Assembly: GCF_003952025.1 (NCBI RefSeq)
Contig: NZ_QXGI01000001.1
Span: 434,001 to 498,000, forward strand
Reading direction: 5' to 3'
DNA from: Bifidobacterium castoris
Lineage (GTDB): Bacteria > Actinomycetota > Actinomycetes > Actinomycetales > Bifidobacteriaceae
DNA length: 64,000 nt
In this document: positions 38,452 through 47,277 of the stretch, piece after piece
Position numbering within the stretch: the stretch's first letter is position 1
Layout: every line of letters begins with the position of its first letter
Position numbers and translations under genes: made by a program
The notes under the pieces: generated by a model
What the model was told of the DNA's origin: nothing
Database searches by the model: none
Seen by the model: the letters and a program-made list of their open reading frames with translations, nothing else

Positions 38452-41148
38452 TCAGGCCTTGCGCGCGTCCTTGACGAGCGCCGCGACGGCGTCGTCAATC
38501 TTCGACGCGTCGGAGCCGCCGCCCTGGGCGAAGTCCGGCTTGCCACCGCCACCTCCGCCGAGGATCTTCGACGCGCCGCGCACGAGGTCGCCGGCCTTGA
38601 TGCCTTCCTTGCGGGCCGCCTCGTTCGTCGCGACGGCGACCATCGGCTTGTCGTCCTCGTTGACTCCGGCGAGCGCCACGACGACCGGCCGGTCGTCGCC
38701 CAGACGGTTGCGGATGTCCATGACGGTCTTGCGCAGCACGTCGAAGGAGCCGAAGTGGCCGACGTTCTTCGCGGCGACGACGATCGGCGCGTCGGACGCC
38801 TTCGCGTCCTCGACGATCTGCGGGACGGACGCGGCGAGCTGCGCCTCGTACATCGCCGCGAGGCGGCGGTCGGAGTCCTTGAGCTTGGCGAGCAGCGTGC
38901 TGACGCGTTCGGCGAGCTCGTCGGGGCGCGCGTTGAGCGTGTCGGACAGCTGCGAGACGAGCGCGTGCTCGCGGGCGTTGTAGTCGTAGGCGCCCTGGCC
39001 GACGAGCGCGTCGACGCGGCGCACGCCGGAGCCGACGGATGCCTCCGACATGATGTTGACGAGACCGATCTTGCCGGCGAAGTCGACGTGAGTGCCGCCG
39101 CACAGCTCGCGGCTCCAGCCGTCGTCGCCGATCGTGACGACGCGCACGACGTCGCCGTACTTCTCGCCGAACAGATGCATCGCGCCGAGCGCGATCGCGT
39201 CGTCGAACTTCATCTCCTGCGTCGAGACGTGCAGGTTGTCGCGCACGCGGTCGTTGACGCGCGCCTCGACGGCGCTCATCAGCTGCTTCGTCGGGGCCTT
39301 CGGCCACTGGAAGTCGAAGCGCAGGCGGTTCGGCGCGTCCTCGGAGCCGCGCTGCGTGGCCTGGGGGCCGAGCTCCTCGCGCAGCGCCTTGTGCACGATG
39401 TGCGTGGCGGTGTGCGAACGGGCGATCGCGCCGCGGCGCTCGATGTCGATCTCGGCGGTCACCTCGGCGCCGACGACGAGCGTGCCCTCGACGAGGCGGC
39501 ACTGGTGCACGATGAGGTCCTTGATCGGCTTCTGCACGTCGTCGACCTCGAGCACGGCGCCGTCGTCGGAGACGATGTCGCCCTGGTCGGCGAGCTGTCC
39601 GCCGGCCTCGGCGTAGAACGGCGTGCGGTCGAGGATGACCTCCACGGTCGCCGGCGCGGAGACGGCCGGCACGGCGCCGACGCCCTCCATCATGATGCCG
39701 AGGACACGACTGCGCGACGTCATGTCGGTGTAGCCGAGGAACTCGATCGGCGCCTCGAGCTTGTTCTTGAAGTCGTCGTATTCGCTCAGGTCCACGTTGT
39801 GGCGCTTCTTGAGCGCGTCCTGGCGGGCGCGCGACTTCTGCTCGTTCATGAGCTCGCGGAACTTCTCCTCGTCCACCTTGACGCCCTGCTCGGCCGCCAT
39901 CTCGAGCGTGAGCTCGATCGGGAAGCCGTAGGTGTCGTGGAGCGTGAAGGCGGCGTCGCCGGAGACGACCGGCTGCGCGTCGCCGTTCGCGCCGGCCTGG
40001 TCCTTCGCCTTGCTCACGGCCATGTCGAAGATCTCGATGCCGTTCGTCAGCGTGCGGCGGAACGCGTCCTCCTCGCCGTAGGCGGCCTCGGAGACGTCGT
40101 GGAAGGTGTTCGCGAGCTCCGGGTAGTTCGGCTCCATCGCGGCCTCGGACACCGGCAGCAGCTCGGGCATGACCGGCGTCGTGACGCCGAGCACGCGCAT
40201 CGCCTCGATCGTGCGGCGCAGCAGACGGCGCAGCACGTAACCGCGGCCGGCGTTGCTCGGACGCACGCCGTCGCTCATGATCATCAGCGCGGAACGCACG
40301 TGGTCGGCGACGACGCGCATCTTGACGTCGGCGTCCTTGTCCTCGCCGTACTTGATGCCCGAGAGCTTCTCGGCGGCCTCGATGACCGGGAAGACCTCGT
40401 CGGTCTCGTAGATGTTCTGCTTGCCCTGCAGCAGGTAGGCGAGACGTTCGAGGCCGGCGCCGGTGTCGATGTTCTTGTGCTTGAGCTCGCCGGCGATGTG
40501 CAGCTCGGTCTTCGACTTGACGTTGTCGACCATGTAGTTCTCGAAGACGAGGTCCCAGATCTCGATGTAACGGTTCTCGTCGGCGATCGGGCCTCCCTCC
40601 TTGCCGTATTCGGGGCCGCGGTCGACGTAGATCTCGGAGCACGGGCCGCCGGGGCCGGGACCGCCGGTCGTCCAGAAGTTGTCCTCCATGCCGAGGATCT
40701 GGATGTGCTCGGGGTCGACGCCCTCGTTCTTCCAGATCGCGCGCGCCTCGTCGTCGTCGGTGAAGGTCGTCATCCACAGCTTCTCGGGGTCGAAGCCGTA
40801 GCCGCCCTGCTCGACCGGGTTCGTCAGCAGCTCGTAGGCGTAGTGGATCGCCTCCTCCTTGAAGTAGTCGCCGAAGGAGAAGTTGCCGAGCATCTGGAAG
40901 AAGGTGCCGTGGCGGGTCGTCTTGCCGACCTCGTCGATGTCGAGCGTGCGCACGCACTTCTGGTTGCTGGCCATGCGGTGGCTCGGCGGCGTCTGCTCGC
41001 CCATCAGGTACGGGATGAACGGCACCATGCCGGCGATCGTGAAGAGCGTCGTCGGGTTCGGCGAGATGAGCGAGGCGGACGGCACGATGAGGTGGTCCTG
41101 CTTCTTGAAGTAGTTGAGATATCGCTGGGCGATCTCCGCGGTGCGCAT
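38452..41148 (-). CDS. alaS: alanyl-tRNA synthetase
   Basis: This 898-residue class II synthetase charges tRNA-Ala. Motif 1 to 3 of the catalytic core are in the first 250 residues ([38 protein letters not shown] shown in part, [14 protein letters not shown]). The editing domain has [12 protein letters not shown] and [10 protein letters not shown], whose Cys and His bind zinc. The C-terminal C-Ala domain ends in [15 protein letters not shown], as expected. The ATG at 41148 follows AAGGAG. Confidence 0.97.
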   Translation of the reverse strand: MRTAEIAQRYLNYFKKQDHLIVPSASLISPNPTTLFTIAGMVPFIPYLMGEQTPPSHRMASNQKCVRTLDIDEVGKTTRHGTFFQMLGNFSFGDYFKEEAIHYAYELLTNPVEQGGYGFDPEKLWMTTFTDDDEARAIWKNEGVDPEHIQILGMEDNFWTTGGPGPGGPCSEIYVDRGPEYGKEGGPIADENRYIEIWDLVFENYMVDNVKSKTELHIAGELKHKNIDTGAGLERLAYLLQGKQNIYETDEVFPVIEAAEKLSGIKYGEDKDADVKMRVVADHVRSALMIMSDGVRPSNAGRGYVLRRLLRRTIEAMRVLGVTTPVMPELLPVSEAAMEPNYPELANTFHDVSEAAYGEEDAFRRTLTNGIEIFDMAVSKAKDQAGANGDAQPVVSGDAAFTLHDTYGFPIELTLEMAAEQGVKVDEEKFRELMNEQKSRARQDALKKRHNVDLSEYDDFKNKLEAPIEFLGYTDMTSRSRVLGIMMEGVGAVPAVSAPATVEVILDRTPFYAEAGGQLADQGDIVSDDGAVLEVDDVQKPIKDLIVHQCRLVEGTLVVGAEVTAEIDIERRGAIARSHTATHIVHKALREELGPQATQRGSEDAPNRLRFDFQWPKAPTKQLMSAVEARVNDRVRDNLHVSTQEMKFDDAIALGAMHLFGEKYGDVVRVVTIGDDGWSRELCGGTHVDFAGKIGLVNIMSEASVGSGVRRVDALVGQGAYDYNAREHALVSQLSDTLNARPDELAERVSTLLAKLKDSDRRLAAMYEAQLAASVPQIVEDAKASDAPIVVAAKNVGHFGSFDVLRKTVMDIRNRLGDDRPVVVALAGVNEDDKPMVAVATNEAARKEGIKAGDLVRGASKILGGGGGGKPDFAQGGGSDASKIDDAVAALVKDARKA

Positions 41149-41210
41149 TGCTTGCGGCTCCTTATGTACTTTGGTGTCCGTGGATGAATGGTGAACAATG
41201 TTGAACAATG

Positions 41211-41256
41211 AAAAAGCCGGGGACGGGCCGCTCTCCTGCGCGGGCCCGCGCCCGGG
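41211..41256 (-). terminator. hairpin with T tract before alaS
   Basis: On the minus strand, CCGGG and GGGCC arms pair with GGCCC and CCCGG and are followed by TTTTT (41215-41211 on the plus strand as AAAAA). It lies between the DUF6167-like gene and alaS and may be a terminator or an alaS attenuator. A direct repeat TGAACAATG (two copies) lies at 41192-41210. Confidence 0.5.
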
Positions 41257-41275
41257 TGCCACGCCGGCGTCCGGC

Positions 41276-41512
41276 TCAGGAGAGCCTGTCCATGTAGCGG
41301 CTGTTGAGCTCCGCCTCGCGGGCGCGTCGCACGTCGGTGAACTCGGTGATGAGCCCCTGCAGCGTGCGCACGCCGACGTGCTCCTGATCTGGGCCCAGCA
41401 GGAACTGGCGCGCCTTGTCGGGGGTGTTGGCCTTCACGTAGGCGTTGGCCTTGCTGACGGCGACGACGCCGGCGATCATGCCGAGCGCGATCCACAGTAG
41501 ACGTTTGCGCAT
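41276..41512 (-). CDS. small membrane protein, DUF6167-like
   Basis: This 78-residue protein of unknown function has one N-terminal hydrophobic helix ([18 protein letters not shown]) and a charged helical tail ([18 protein letters not shown]). Its position directly before alaS and after a DUF948 gene, with a 3-base gap between the two, matches a conserved actinobacterial pair of envelope proteins. Confidence 0.75.
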   Translation of the reverse strand: MRKRLLWIALGMIAGVVAVSKANAYVKANTPDKARQFLLGPDQEHVGVRTLQGLITEFTDVRRAREAELNSRYMDRLS

Positions 41513-41515
41513 GGG

Positions 41516-41920
41516 TCACTCCCCCTTGGTCCCGGTGGCGGCCTTGGCGGCCGGCGCCGGCTGCTGTCCCTTGTTCATGAACGAGCGCGCCGTGGTCCTC
41601 AGCGCGTAGAAGATCGAGGCGAGCTTGATGATCGGCTTGCCGAGGAAGGAGCCGTACAGGTTCGTCAACGCGCCGATGTTGTTGGCGGTGCTCGAGGCGG
41701 CCGACGAGATCTCGTTGACGTCGGCGAGCGACTTGTTGACCTGCTGCACTGTCGTCACGCCCTCGTCGAGCGCGGGCAACGCATGGTCCCCGGTCTCCTT
41801 GACGGTGTCGGCGAGCTGGTCGAACAGCTTGCCCAGACGAATCAGCGGATAGATCAGGAATCCGGCGAGCACGGCGAACGCTATCGCCGCGATCAGACCA
41901 GCAATTTCTCCAGCACCCAT
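41516..41920 (-). CDS. DUF948-family membrane protein
   Basis: This 134-residue protein has one N-terminal membrane helix (GLIAAIAFAVLAGFLIYPLI) followed by a long amphipathic coiled-coil (DQLADTVKETGDHALPALDE to SADV). The layout is that of DUF948 proteins, whose function is unknown. The ATG at 41920 begins right before the helix; a GTG at 41932, close to AGGA, would add four residues. It is co-transcribed with the 78-residue protein next to it. Confidence 0.8.
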   Translation of the reverse strand: MGAGEIAGLIAAIAFAVLAGFLIYPLIRLGKLFDQLADTVKETGDHALPALDEGVTTVQQVNKSLADVNEISSAASSTANNIGALTNLYGSFLGKPIIKLASIFYALRTTARSFMNKGQQPAPAAKAATGTKGE

Positions 41921-42010
41921 GTTCTCGTGCACCTCTTTCCTGTCACGACGTGCATGTCACGACACGTTTTCCTACCCGCATCAGGGTACCCAATCGCCCA
42001 GACGGGGCGT

Positions 42011-42688
42011 TCAGCGCCGGTTGTAGGAGACGACGGCGAGCGCCGAGGCGAAGTCGGCGCCGGTGTCCAGATCGAATTCGCTGACCGATCCGTTCGCCGG
42101 CCGCTCGCTCAGGTCGTAGCCATCCGGGGCGAAACGCTGCATGAGGCTCAGCAGCGTGTTGCCGTGGGAGATCTGCAGGACGTGGTCGCCGTCCTCGAGC
42201 GCCGGGTTCGATGCGATGAGCGCGTAGCCGCCGGCGATGCGTTCCCAGTACTCGTCGTCCGACTCGGCGTCGTGGAAGGGGTCGGCCTCCTTGAGGAAGT
42301 CGCGGGTCGCGGCGACGCCGTAGCGTTCGACGATCGCGTTGTAGGAGGGCGCCCCGTGCGGGCCGCCGGCGGCGAGCCAGGCCATGTCCATGTCCTGTCC
42401 CTCGTAGTAGCCGTAGCACTGCTCGCGGAAATGCATGTCGGCGATCAGCGGCGGACGTGCGTGGCCGCGGGATTCGTTGACGTCGAGGATGCGTTCGGCG
42501 GTGACCTGCGCGCGCGTCGTGTCCGAGCAGTAGGCGGCGGCGAAGTCGACGCCGGCGAGCAGTTCGCCGGCGTGCGTCGCGTCGTCGAGGCCCGCGGCCG
42601 TCAGCGGCGAGTTCGACCATCCCTGCAGACGGTTGTAGCGGTTGAAAAGGGTCTGTCCATGGCGGACGAGATGCAGATGAAGGATCAT
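42011..42688 (-). CDS. histidine phosphatase family protein
   Basis: This 225-residue phosphoglycerate-mutase-like protein has the RHG phosphohistidine motif near the start (LHLVRHGQTLFNRYNRLQGW), the acid in HFREQCYGYYEGQ, and the second histidine in LQISHGNTLLSLMQRF. The substrate cannot be read from sequence; some relatives act on small phosphoesters. It diverges from the leaderless membrane-protein gene. Confidence 0.9.
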   Translation of the reverse strand: MILHLHLVRHGQTLFNRYNRLQGWSNSPLTAAGLDDATHAGELLAGVDFAAAYCSDTTRAQVTAERILDVNESRGHARPPLIADMHFREQCYGYYEGQDMDMAWLAAGGPHGAPSYNAIVERYGVAATRDFLKEADPFHDAESDDEYWERIAGGYALIASNPALEDGDHVLQISHGNTLLSLMQRFAPDGYDLSERPANGSVSEFDLDTGADFASALAVVSYNRR

Positions 42689-42716
42689 GGTTTCTGATTA
42701 TCGCACCAGGTTGCCC

Positions 42717-42722
42717 TATAAT
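42717..42722 (+). promoter_or_regulatory. perfect -10 box of a leaderless promoter
   Basis: TATAAT sits only six bases before the ATG at 42729, and no ribosome site precedes that ATG. Transcription should therefore start at or next to the start codon. No good -35 box is visible at 17 bases. Confidence 0.6.
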
Positions 42723-42728
42723 CGGCTC

Positions 42729-43094
42729 ATGAAAGGTTTCCTTATTCGCTGGGCGATCCTGACGATCGCCGCGGGCGTCATGGTCGTGCTGCTGCCCGGC
42801 ATGCACGCCGTGGGCGACCCGCCGATCCTCGGCGTCGCCGCGTTCTCGCTGTTCATGGCACTGCTCAACGCGTCGATCAAACCGGTCGTGCAGATGCTGG
42901 CGCTGCCGTTCTCGATCCTGACCTTCGGCATCCTCGCCCTCGTCATCAACTGGCTGTTCATGGAGCTCGCCTCATGGCTCGCGTTCAGCCTGTTCGGCGT
43001 CGGCGTCACGATCAAAAGCTTCCTGTGGGCGGTCCTCGGATCGCTGATCATGTCGATTGTCAGCGGCATCGTCAGCGCCGCGTTCTCCTCCTGA
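42729..43094 (+). CDS. phage holin family 4-type membrane protein
   Basis: This 121-residue protein has four hydrophobic helices and the pattern of the mycobacterial four-helix phage-holin-like family (Phage_holin_4_2), e.g. GVAAFSLFMALLNASIKPVVQMLALP and FGILALVINWLFMELASWL (in part). Such genes are common in actinobacterial chromosomes and are not prophage markers by themselves. No phage genes are nearby. The start is fixed by the -10 box six bases upstream. Confidence 0.85.
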   Translation: MKGFLIRWAILTIAAGVMVVLLPGMHAVGDPPILGVAAFSLFMALLNASIKPVVQMLALPFSILTFGILALVINWLFMELASWLAFSLFGVGVTIKSFLWAVLGSLIMSIVSGIVSAAFSS

Positions 43095-43120
43095 TCGTCG
43101 CCGCCCTCCCCCGGCAACAC

Positions 43121-43154
43121 GTAAGGCCCCGCGATCTGCATCGCGGGGCCTTAC
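43121..43154. terminator. bidirectional terminator between holin-like gene and rpsD
   Basis: A 15-base perfect stem, GTAAGGCCCCGCGAT (43121-43135) with ATCGCGGGGCCTTAC (43140-43154), with a 4-base loop, lies between convergent genes. Confidence 0.85.
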
Positions 43155-43200
43155 GCTGTATGTCCTTATACTGTATCGGTTTACAGTATGTGAATCCAGA

Positions 43201-43827
43201 TCAGCGGGCGTAGAATTCGACCACGTACTGGATGTTGACCTGCACCGGGATCTCCTCCGCCTCGGGCTTGCGGGTCAGCGTGGCCTTGAGCTGGGCGATG
43301 TTGACGTCCAGATAGCCCGGAACCGGCGGCAGCACGTCGCGGTGCGTGCCTTCGGCGGCGATCTGGAACGGGACCATCGTCTGGCTCTTCGGCTTGACCT
43401 GGATGGTCTGGCCCGGCTTGACGCGGTAGGACGGGCGGTCGACGATGTTGCCGTCGACGAGGATGTGGCGGTGGACCACGAACTGGCGGGCCTGCGCGGT
43501 CGTGCGGGCGATGCCGGCACGCAGCACGAGGGCGTCGAGGCGGGTCTCGAGATCGGTCAGCATCGCGTTGCCGGTCTGGCCGGCGGTGTGCGTGCCCTTC
43601 TCGTAGGCGGCGCGCAGCTGCTTCTCGGAGATGCCGTACTGGGCGCGCAGACGCTGCTTCTCGCGCAGACGGACCGCGTAATCGGATTCTGCGCGGCGAC
43701 GGGTGCGGCCGTGCTCACCGGGGGCATACGGACGCTTTTCGAAGATGCGCTGAGCCTTCGGGGTCAGTGCGATGCCGAGGGCGCGCGAGAGGCGCACCTG
43801 ACGGCGGGAACGCTGAACGTTCGTCAT
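43201..43827 (-). CDS. rpsD: 30S ribosomal protein S4
   Basis: This 208-residue primary 16S rRNA-binding protein opens with TNVQRSRRQVRLSRALGI and holds the S4 RNA-binding domain LETRLDALVLRAGIARTTAQARQFVVHRHILVDG (shown across its core). There are no zinc-binding cysteines in the N-terminus, so it is a C-minus form. AGAAGGAT precedes the ATG. It is monocistronic with a leader of about 180 bases. Confidence 0.97.
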   Translation of the reverse strand: MTNVQRSRRQVRLSRALGIALTPKAQRIFEKRPYAPGEHGRTRRRAESDYAVRLREKQRLRAQYGISEKQLRAAYEKGTHTAGQTGNAMLTDLETRLDALVLRAGIARTTAQARQFVVHRHILVDGNIVDRPSYRVKPGQTIQVKPKSQTMVPFQIAAEGTHRDVLPPVPGYLDVNIAQLKATLTRKPEAEEIPVQVNIQYVVEFYAR

Positions 43828-44015
43828 TGGTTATCCTTCTTTGTTCTGTCGTTGTCTGAACGGAACACGACGTGGGTCCCACGCCATGCGAGCCAGCCTC
43901 TCCAGCGCTTCGCCGTGCATCGCACGAACGGTCCGCGACGGACCGCCGATCCGCTGACGGGCCAAGGCTCCAGACGGCGCCGCCCCATTCGAAACGGCAC
44001 CAATCGTCGATTGTA
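43828..44015 (-). promoter_or_regulatory. rpsD promoter and long leader with hairpin
   Basis: On the minus strand TACAAT (plus 44010-44015) is a -10 box without a clear -35. The leader to the ATG is about 180 bases and holds a 6-base hairpin GGTCCG-CGA-CGGACC at 43930-43944. S4 often represses its own mRNA, but this sequence alone does not show a known S4 leader fold. Confidence 0.4.
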
Positions 44016-44071
44016 CACCGCAGCCATGGACGAACGCGCGGCGCCCTCATGGCCGGCCGCCGGGGAGGGCC

Positions 44072-46759
44072 TCAGAGCTTCTCGATGGGCGCGACGCGCA
44101 GCATGAGCCTCTTGACGCCGTCGGATCCGAAGTCGACGGTGATGATCGAGTTGCGGCCCTTGTCCTGCGTCTCGAGGACGGTGCCGAGGCCGAAGCTGTC
44201 GTGCGACACCTTGTCGCCGACGTGGAAGTCGTTGATGTCGAGACGATTGTCCTTGTCGAGCGCCGACACCGGCTTCGGCGACGACTTCGGGGACGTCCTG
44301 CGCGTCGTCACCTTCCCCGAGCGCGACGATGCGGACGCCGTCGAACCGAAGCGCAACGACGAACGCGGCGACGTCGGGGAGGAGCCGCTCACGCCGTAGC
44401 TGAAATGGGCGCCGCCGTTGCCCGACGAGGAGGAACGCTCGCGCGCCGCCGAGCCGAAGCGCGGCGCGGTGTCGCCGGATGATCGGCTGCGCGACGACGA
44501 GCCATAGGATGATCCGCCGTACGAGGAACGCCCGTACGACGATCCGCCATAGGACGGCTCGTCGAAATCGTCGTCCCAGCCGCCGAACTCGTCGAGGCCG
44601 GAGTCCCAGTCATCGCCGCGGCCGTACGACGAGCCGCCATCGGAGCCGCGACCCCAGCCCGAACGCATGCGTTCGACGCCCGCCTCACGGCGCTTCCAGT
44701 CGATGAGTTCGTCGGGGATCTCGTCGAGGAACTGGCTCGGCATCATCTCGCTCGCCCTGCCCCACTGCGCGCGCACGGCGGCGCGGGTGATGTACAGCTG
44801 CCGTCTGGCGCGCGTGATGCCCACGTAGGCCAGACGCCGTTCCTCGCTCAGCTCGCTCGTGTCCTCCATCGCGCGCGAATGCGGGAACGTGCCCTGCTCC
44901 ATGCCGGTGAGGAAGACGACCGGGTATTCGAGGCCCTTCGCCGTGTGCAGCGTCATCAGTGTGACCTTGCCGGTGTCCTCGGCCTCGTCGGGCAGCTGGT
45001 CGGAGTCGGCGACGAGCGCCGTCGTCTCGAGGAAGCCGGCGAGCGTCGCGTCGGGCGTGTTCTGCTCGTATTCGGCGGCCACCGACTGCAGCTGCGAGAG
45101 GTTCTCGACGCGCGACTGGTCCTGCGGATCGGTCGACTTCTGCAGCTCCTCGAGCAGCCCGCTCTGCGCGAGCACTTCGGCGACGACCTGCGACGGCTGG
45201 CGGTCGTGCTCGGCCGCGAAGGCGCGCAGCTGCGTCATCATCGCCGCGAAGCGCTTGAGCGGGTTGAGCGTACGCGTCGTCATCCCTTCGATCCGGTCGG
45301 CCTGCTCGACGCCTTGCCAGAAGGTCAGCCCGCGTTCGTCGGCCCAGGCGGTGACCATCGACTCGGCGCGCGCTCCGAGGCCGCGTTTGGGCACGTTGAG
45401 GATGCGGCGCATGTTGATGCCGTCGGCCGGGTTGACGATCGCCTGCAGGTAGGCAAGCGCGTCCTTGACCTCACGCCGCTCGTAGAACTTCGTGCCGCCG
45501 ATGAGCTGGTATGGCACATGCGCCTGGATGAGCCCCTCCTCGAGCGAGCGCGACTGCGCGTTCGCCCGGTACATGACGGCGACGTCGGAGTAGCGCACGC
45601 CTTCCTCCTCGTGCAGCCAGCGGATCTCGTGGGCGATCCAGTGCGCCTCGAGCTGCGCGGTGTCGGCGGCGTAGCCGGTGATCGGCGCGCCCTTGCCGGC
45701 GGCCGTCCACAGCTTCTTCGGCTTGCGCCCCTCGTTGTGCGCGATGACGGCGTTCGCGGCGTCGAGGATCGTCTGCGTGGAGCGGTAGTTCTGCTCGAGC
45801 ATGATCGTGCGTGCGTCCGGGAAATCCTGCTCGAAGTCCTGGATGTTGCTGATGTCGGCGCCGCGGAACGCGTAGATCGACTGGTCGGAGTCGCCGACGA
45901 CGGTGATCCACGCCGGCCCCTGGCGCCCCGCGCCCACGGCGTCCGGCGACGGCCGCTCCCCCGAGTCGACGCCGGCGAGCTCGCGCACGAGCACGTACTG
46001 CGCATGGTTCGTGTCCTGGTACTCGTCGACGAGGATGTAGCGGAACTTGCGGCGATAGTATTCGGCGACGTCCGGCTGCGTGCGCAGCAGTTCGACTGTG
46101 CGCACGATGAGGTCGTCGAAGTCGACGGCGTTCGCGAGCGCGAGCCGGTGCTGGTATTCGGCGTAGACGATCGCGTAGAGCTCCTCGACGTTGCCGATGT
46201 GCCCGACGCGGAAGCCGCGCGTGCCCGGGCGGAAGTCGGGCGCGTACTGGGCGAGTGTCTCGCGCACGCCGGTGAGCCCGTTCTTGTAGTCGGAGATGCG
46301 CGCGAGGATCTGGCGCGGCGTGTAGCGCTTGACGTCGATGTTGAAGTCGGTGGCGATGAGCTTGACGAGGCGTTCGCAGTCGGCGGTGTCGTAGATCGTG
46401 AACCCGGATTTCAGGCCGATCCTCTCGCCGTCGCGGCGCAGGATGCGCACGCACGCGGAGTGGAACGTGGAGACCCACATGCGCTGCGCGACCGGGCCGA
46501 TGAGCGTCGACAGGCGTTCGCGCATCTCGGCGGCGGCCTTGTTCGTGAACGTGATCGCGAGGATCTGGCTCGGCCATGCGCCGAAGCGGGTGAGGATCCA
46601 TGCGATGCGGCGCGTCAGCACGCGCGTCTTGCCTGATCCCGCGCCCGCGCCGATGAGCAGCGCGGGACCCCGGAACTGCACGGCCTGCGCCTGCTGCTCG
46701 TTGAGGTCGCCGATGAGTTCCTGCGGCGAGCGGACGATGACCTCCGGATCGTTGTGCAC
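44072..46759 (-). CDS. pcrA: ATP-dependent DNA helicase PcrA/UvrD
   Basis: This 895-residue superfamily 1A helicase acts in repair and in clearing stalled polymerase. Walker A is IGAGAGSGKTRVLTRR, motif II is DEYQDTN, motif III VVGDSDQSIYAFRGA, motif V LMTLHTAKGLEYPVVF and motif VI LAYVGITRARRQLY. Residues about 690-835 are a low-complexity linker rich in Gly, Ser and Tyr (SYGGSSYGRSSYGG and similar). A Tudor-like PcrA C-terminal domain (FHVGDKVSHDSFGLGTV) that can bind RNA polymerase ends it. The start is GTG at 46759 behind AAAGGA. Confidence 0.95.
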   Translation of the reverse strand: MHNDPEVIVRSPQELIGDLNEQQAQAVQFRGPALLIGAGAGSGKTRVLTRRIAWILTRFGAWPSQILAITFTNKAAAEMRERLSTLIGPVAQRMWVSTFHSACVRILRRDGERIGLKSGFTIYDTADCERLVKLIATDFNIDVKRYTPRQILARISDYKNGLTGVRETLAQYAPDFRPGTRGFRVGHIGNVEELYAIVYAEYQHRLALANAVDFDDLIVRTVELLRTQPDVAEYYRRKFRYILVDEYQDTNHAQYVLVRELAGVDSGERPSPDAVGAGRQGPAWITVVGDSDQSIYAFRGADISNIQDFEQDFPDARTIMLEQNYRSTQTILDAANAVIAHNEGRKPKKLWTAAGKGAPITGYAADTAQLEAHWIAHEIRWLHEEEGVRYSDVAVMYRANAQSRSLEEGLIQAHVPYQLIGGTKFYERREVKDALAYLQAIVNPADGINMRRILNVPKRGLGARAESMVTAWADERGLTFWQGVEQADRIEGMTTRTLNPLKRFAAMMTQLRAFAAEHDRQPSQVVAEVLAQSGLLEELQKSTDPQDQSRVENLSQLQSVAAEYEQNTPDATLAGFLETTALVADSDQLPDEAEDTGKVTLMTLHTAKGLEYPVVFLTGMEQGTFPHSRAMEDTSELSEERRLAYVGITRARRQLYITRAAVRAQWGRASEMMPSQFLDEIPDELIDWKRREAGVERMRSGWGRGSDGGSSYGRGDDWDSGLDEFGGWDDDFDEPSYGGSSYGRSSYGGSSYGSSSRSRSSGDTAPRFGSAARERSSSSGNGGAHFSYGVSGSSPTSPRSSLRFGSTASASSRSGKVTTRRTSPKSSPKPVSALDKDNRLDINDFHVGDKVSHDSFGLGTVLETQDKGRNSIITVDFGSDGVKRLMLRVAPIEKL

Positions 46760-46962
46760 TGTCGTGTCCTTTCGTTGCCTGCGTTCGCATGTGTTCGCCG
46801 TGTCCCCCGGGGACGCGCGCCTGCGTCCCGGGCGGCGCCCCTACGGATGGGTGGTTTCCGTTACGGGCGGCATCGGTCGTACGTATCACGCACGCCGCTT
46901 CACCCACTCGTTGCGGGTGGTACTTGGCGAAAACCGGCTTTCATTTCTAGCACACGCTTTGG

Positions 46963-47109
46963 TCAGTCGCCGGCCGTACCTGATCCAGATCCGCCGTCCG
47001 CCAGCGCCACGCCGGCGCCGCCGACAAGCATGCCGCCGGCCACAAGCGCGGCGACCGCCGCCTTGAGCAGCCTTCCCGGCTTCCTCCGCTTCTTCTGCTG
47101 TCCCGTCAT
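46963..47109 (-). CDS. 48-residue secreted peptide precursor
   Basis: This small gene is too short for common gene-calling cut-offs. The peptide starts MTGQQKKRRKPGRLLK (basic n-region), runs into AAVAALVAGGMLVGGAGV (hydrophobic core) and ends ALA-DGGSGSGTAGD. This is a textbook signal peptide with an A-x-A site near residue 37, leaving a mature part of only about 11 residues. AAGGAG stands 8 bases before the ATG, at a good distance. It is expressed on the same strand as the exported coiled-coil protein 169 bases upstream, but a terminator lies between them. I know no family for it. Confidence 0.6.
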   Translation of the reverse strand: MTGQQKKRRKPGRLLKAAVAALVAGGMLVGGAGVALADGGSGSGTAGD

Positions 47110-47211
47110 AGGTTGTCTCCTTCAATTTCGGGAACGTCCCCCGGACGGGGACGCTAGGAGACCCCTATGCACTCAAAACAGGGCGGAGCGGCGACGGGCC
47201 TGAAAAAGAGG

Positions 47212-47246
47212 AAAAAAGGGCGGCCCCGGCATTGCCGGAACTGCCC
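47212..47246 (-). terminator. rho-independent terminator of the coiled-coil protein gene
   Basis: On the minus strand GGGC-CCGGC arms pair with GCCGG-GCCC (47243-47246/47234-47238 with 47226-47230/47218-47221), followed by TTTTTT. It lies 32 bases past the stop at 47278. Confidence 0.7.
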
Positions 47247-47277
47247 AGGAGGGAAGGGGATCGAAAGGGGCCGGGAA

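Noticed and set aside
42729-43094. Prophage remnant because of a holin-like protein
   Set aside because: No phage genes nearby, and this four-helix family is common in actinobacterial chromosomes.
46886-47125. A 79-codon frame overlapping the small secreted peptide
   Set aside because: It is Arg-rich without structure. The alternative frame has the ribosome site and a proper signal peptide.
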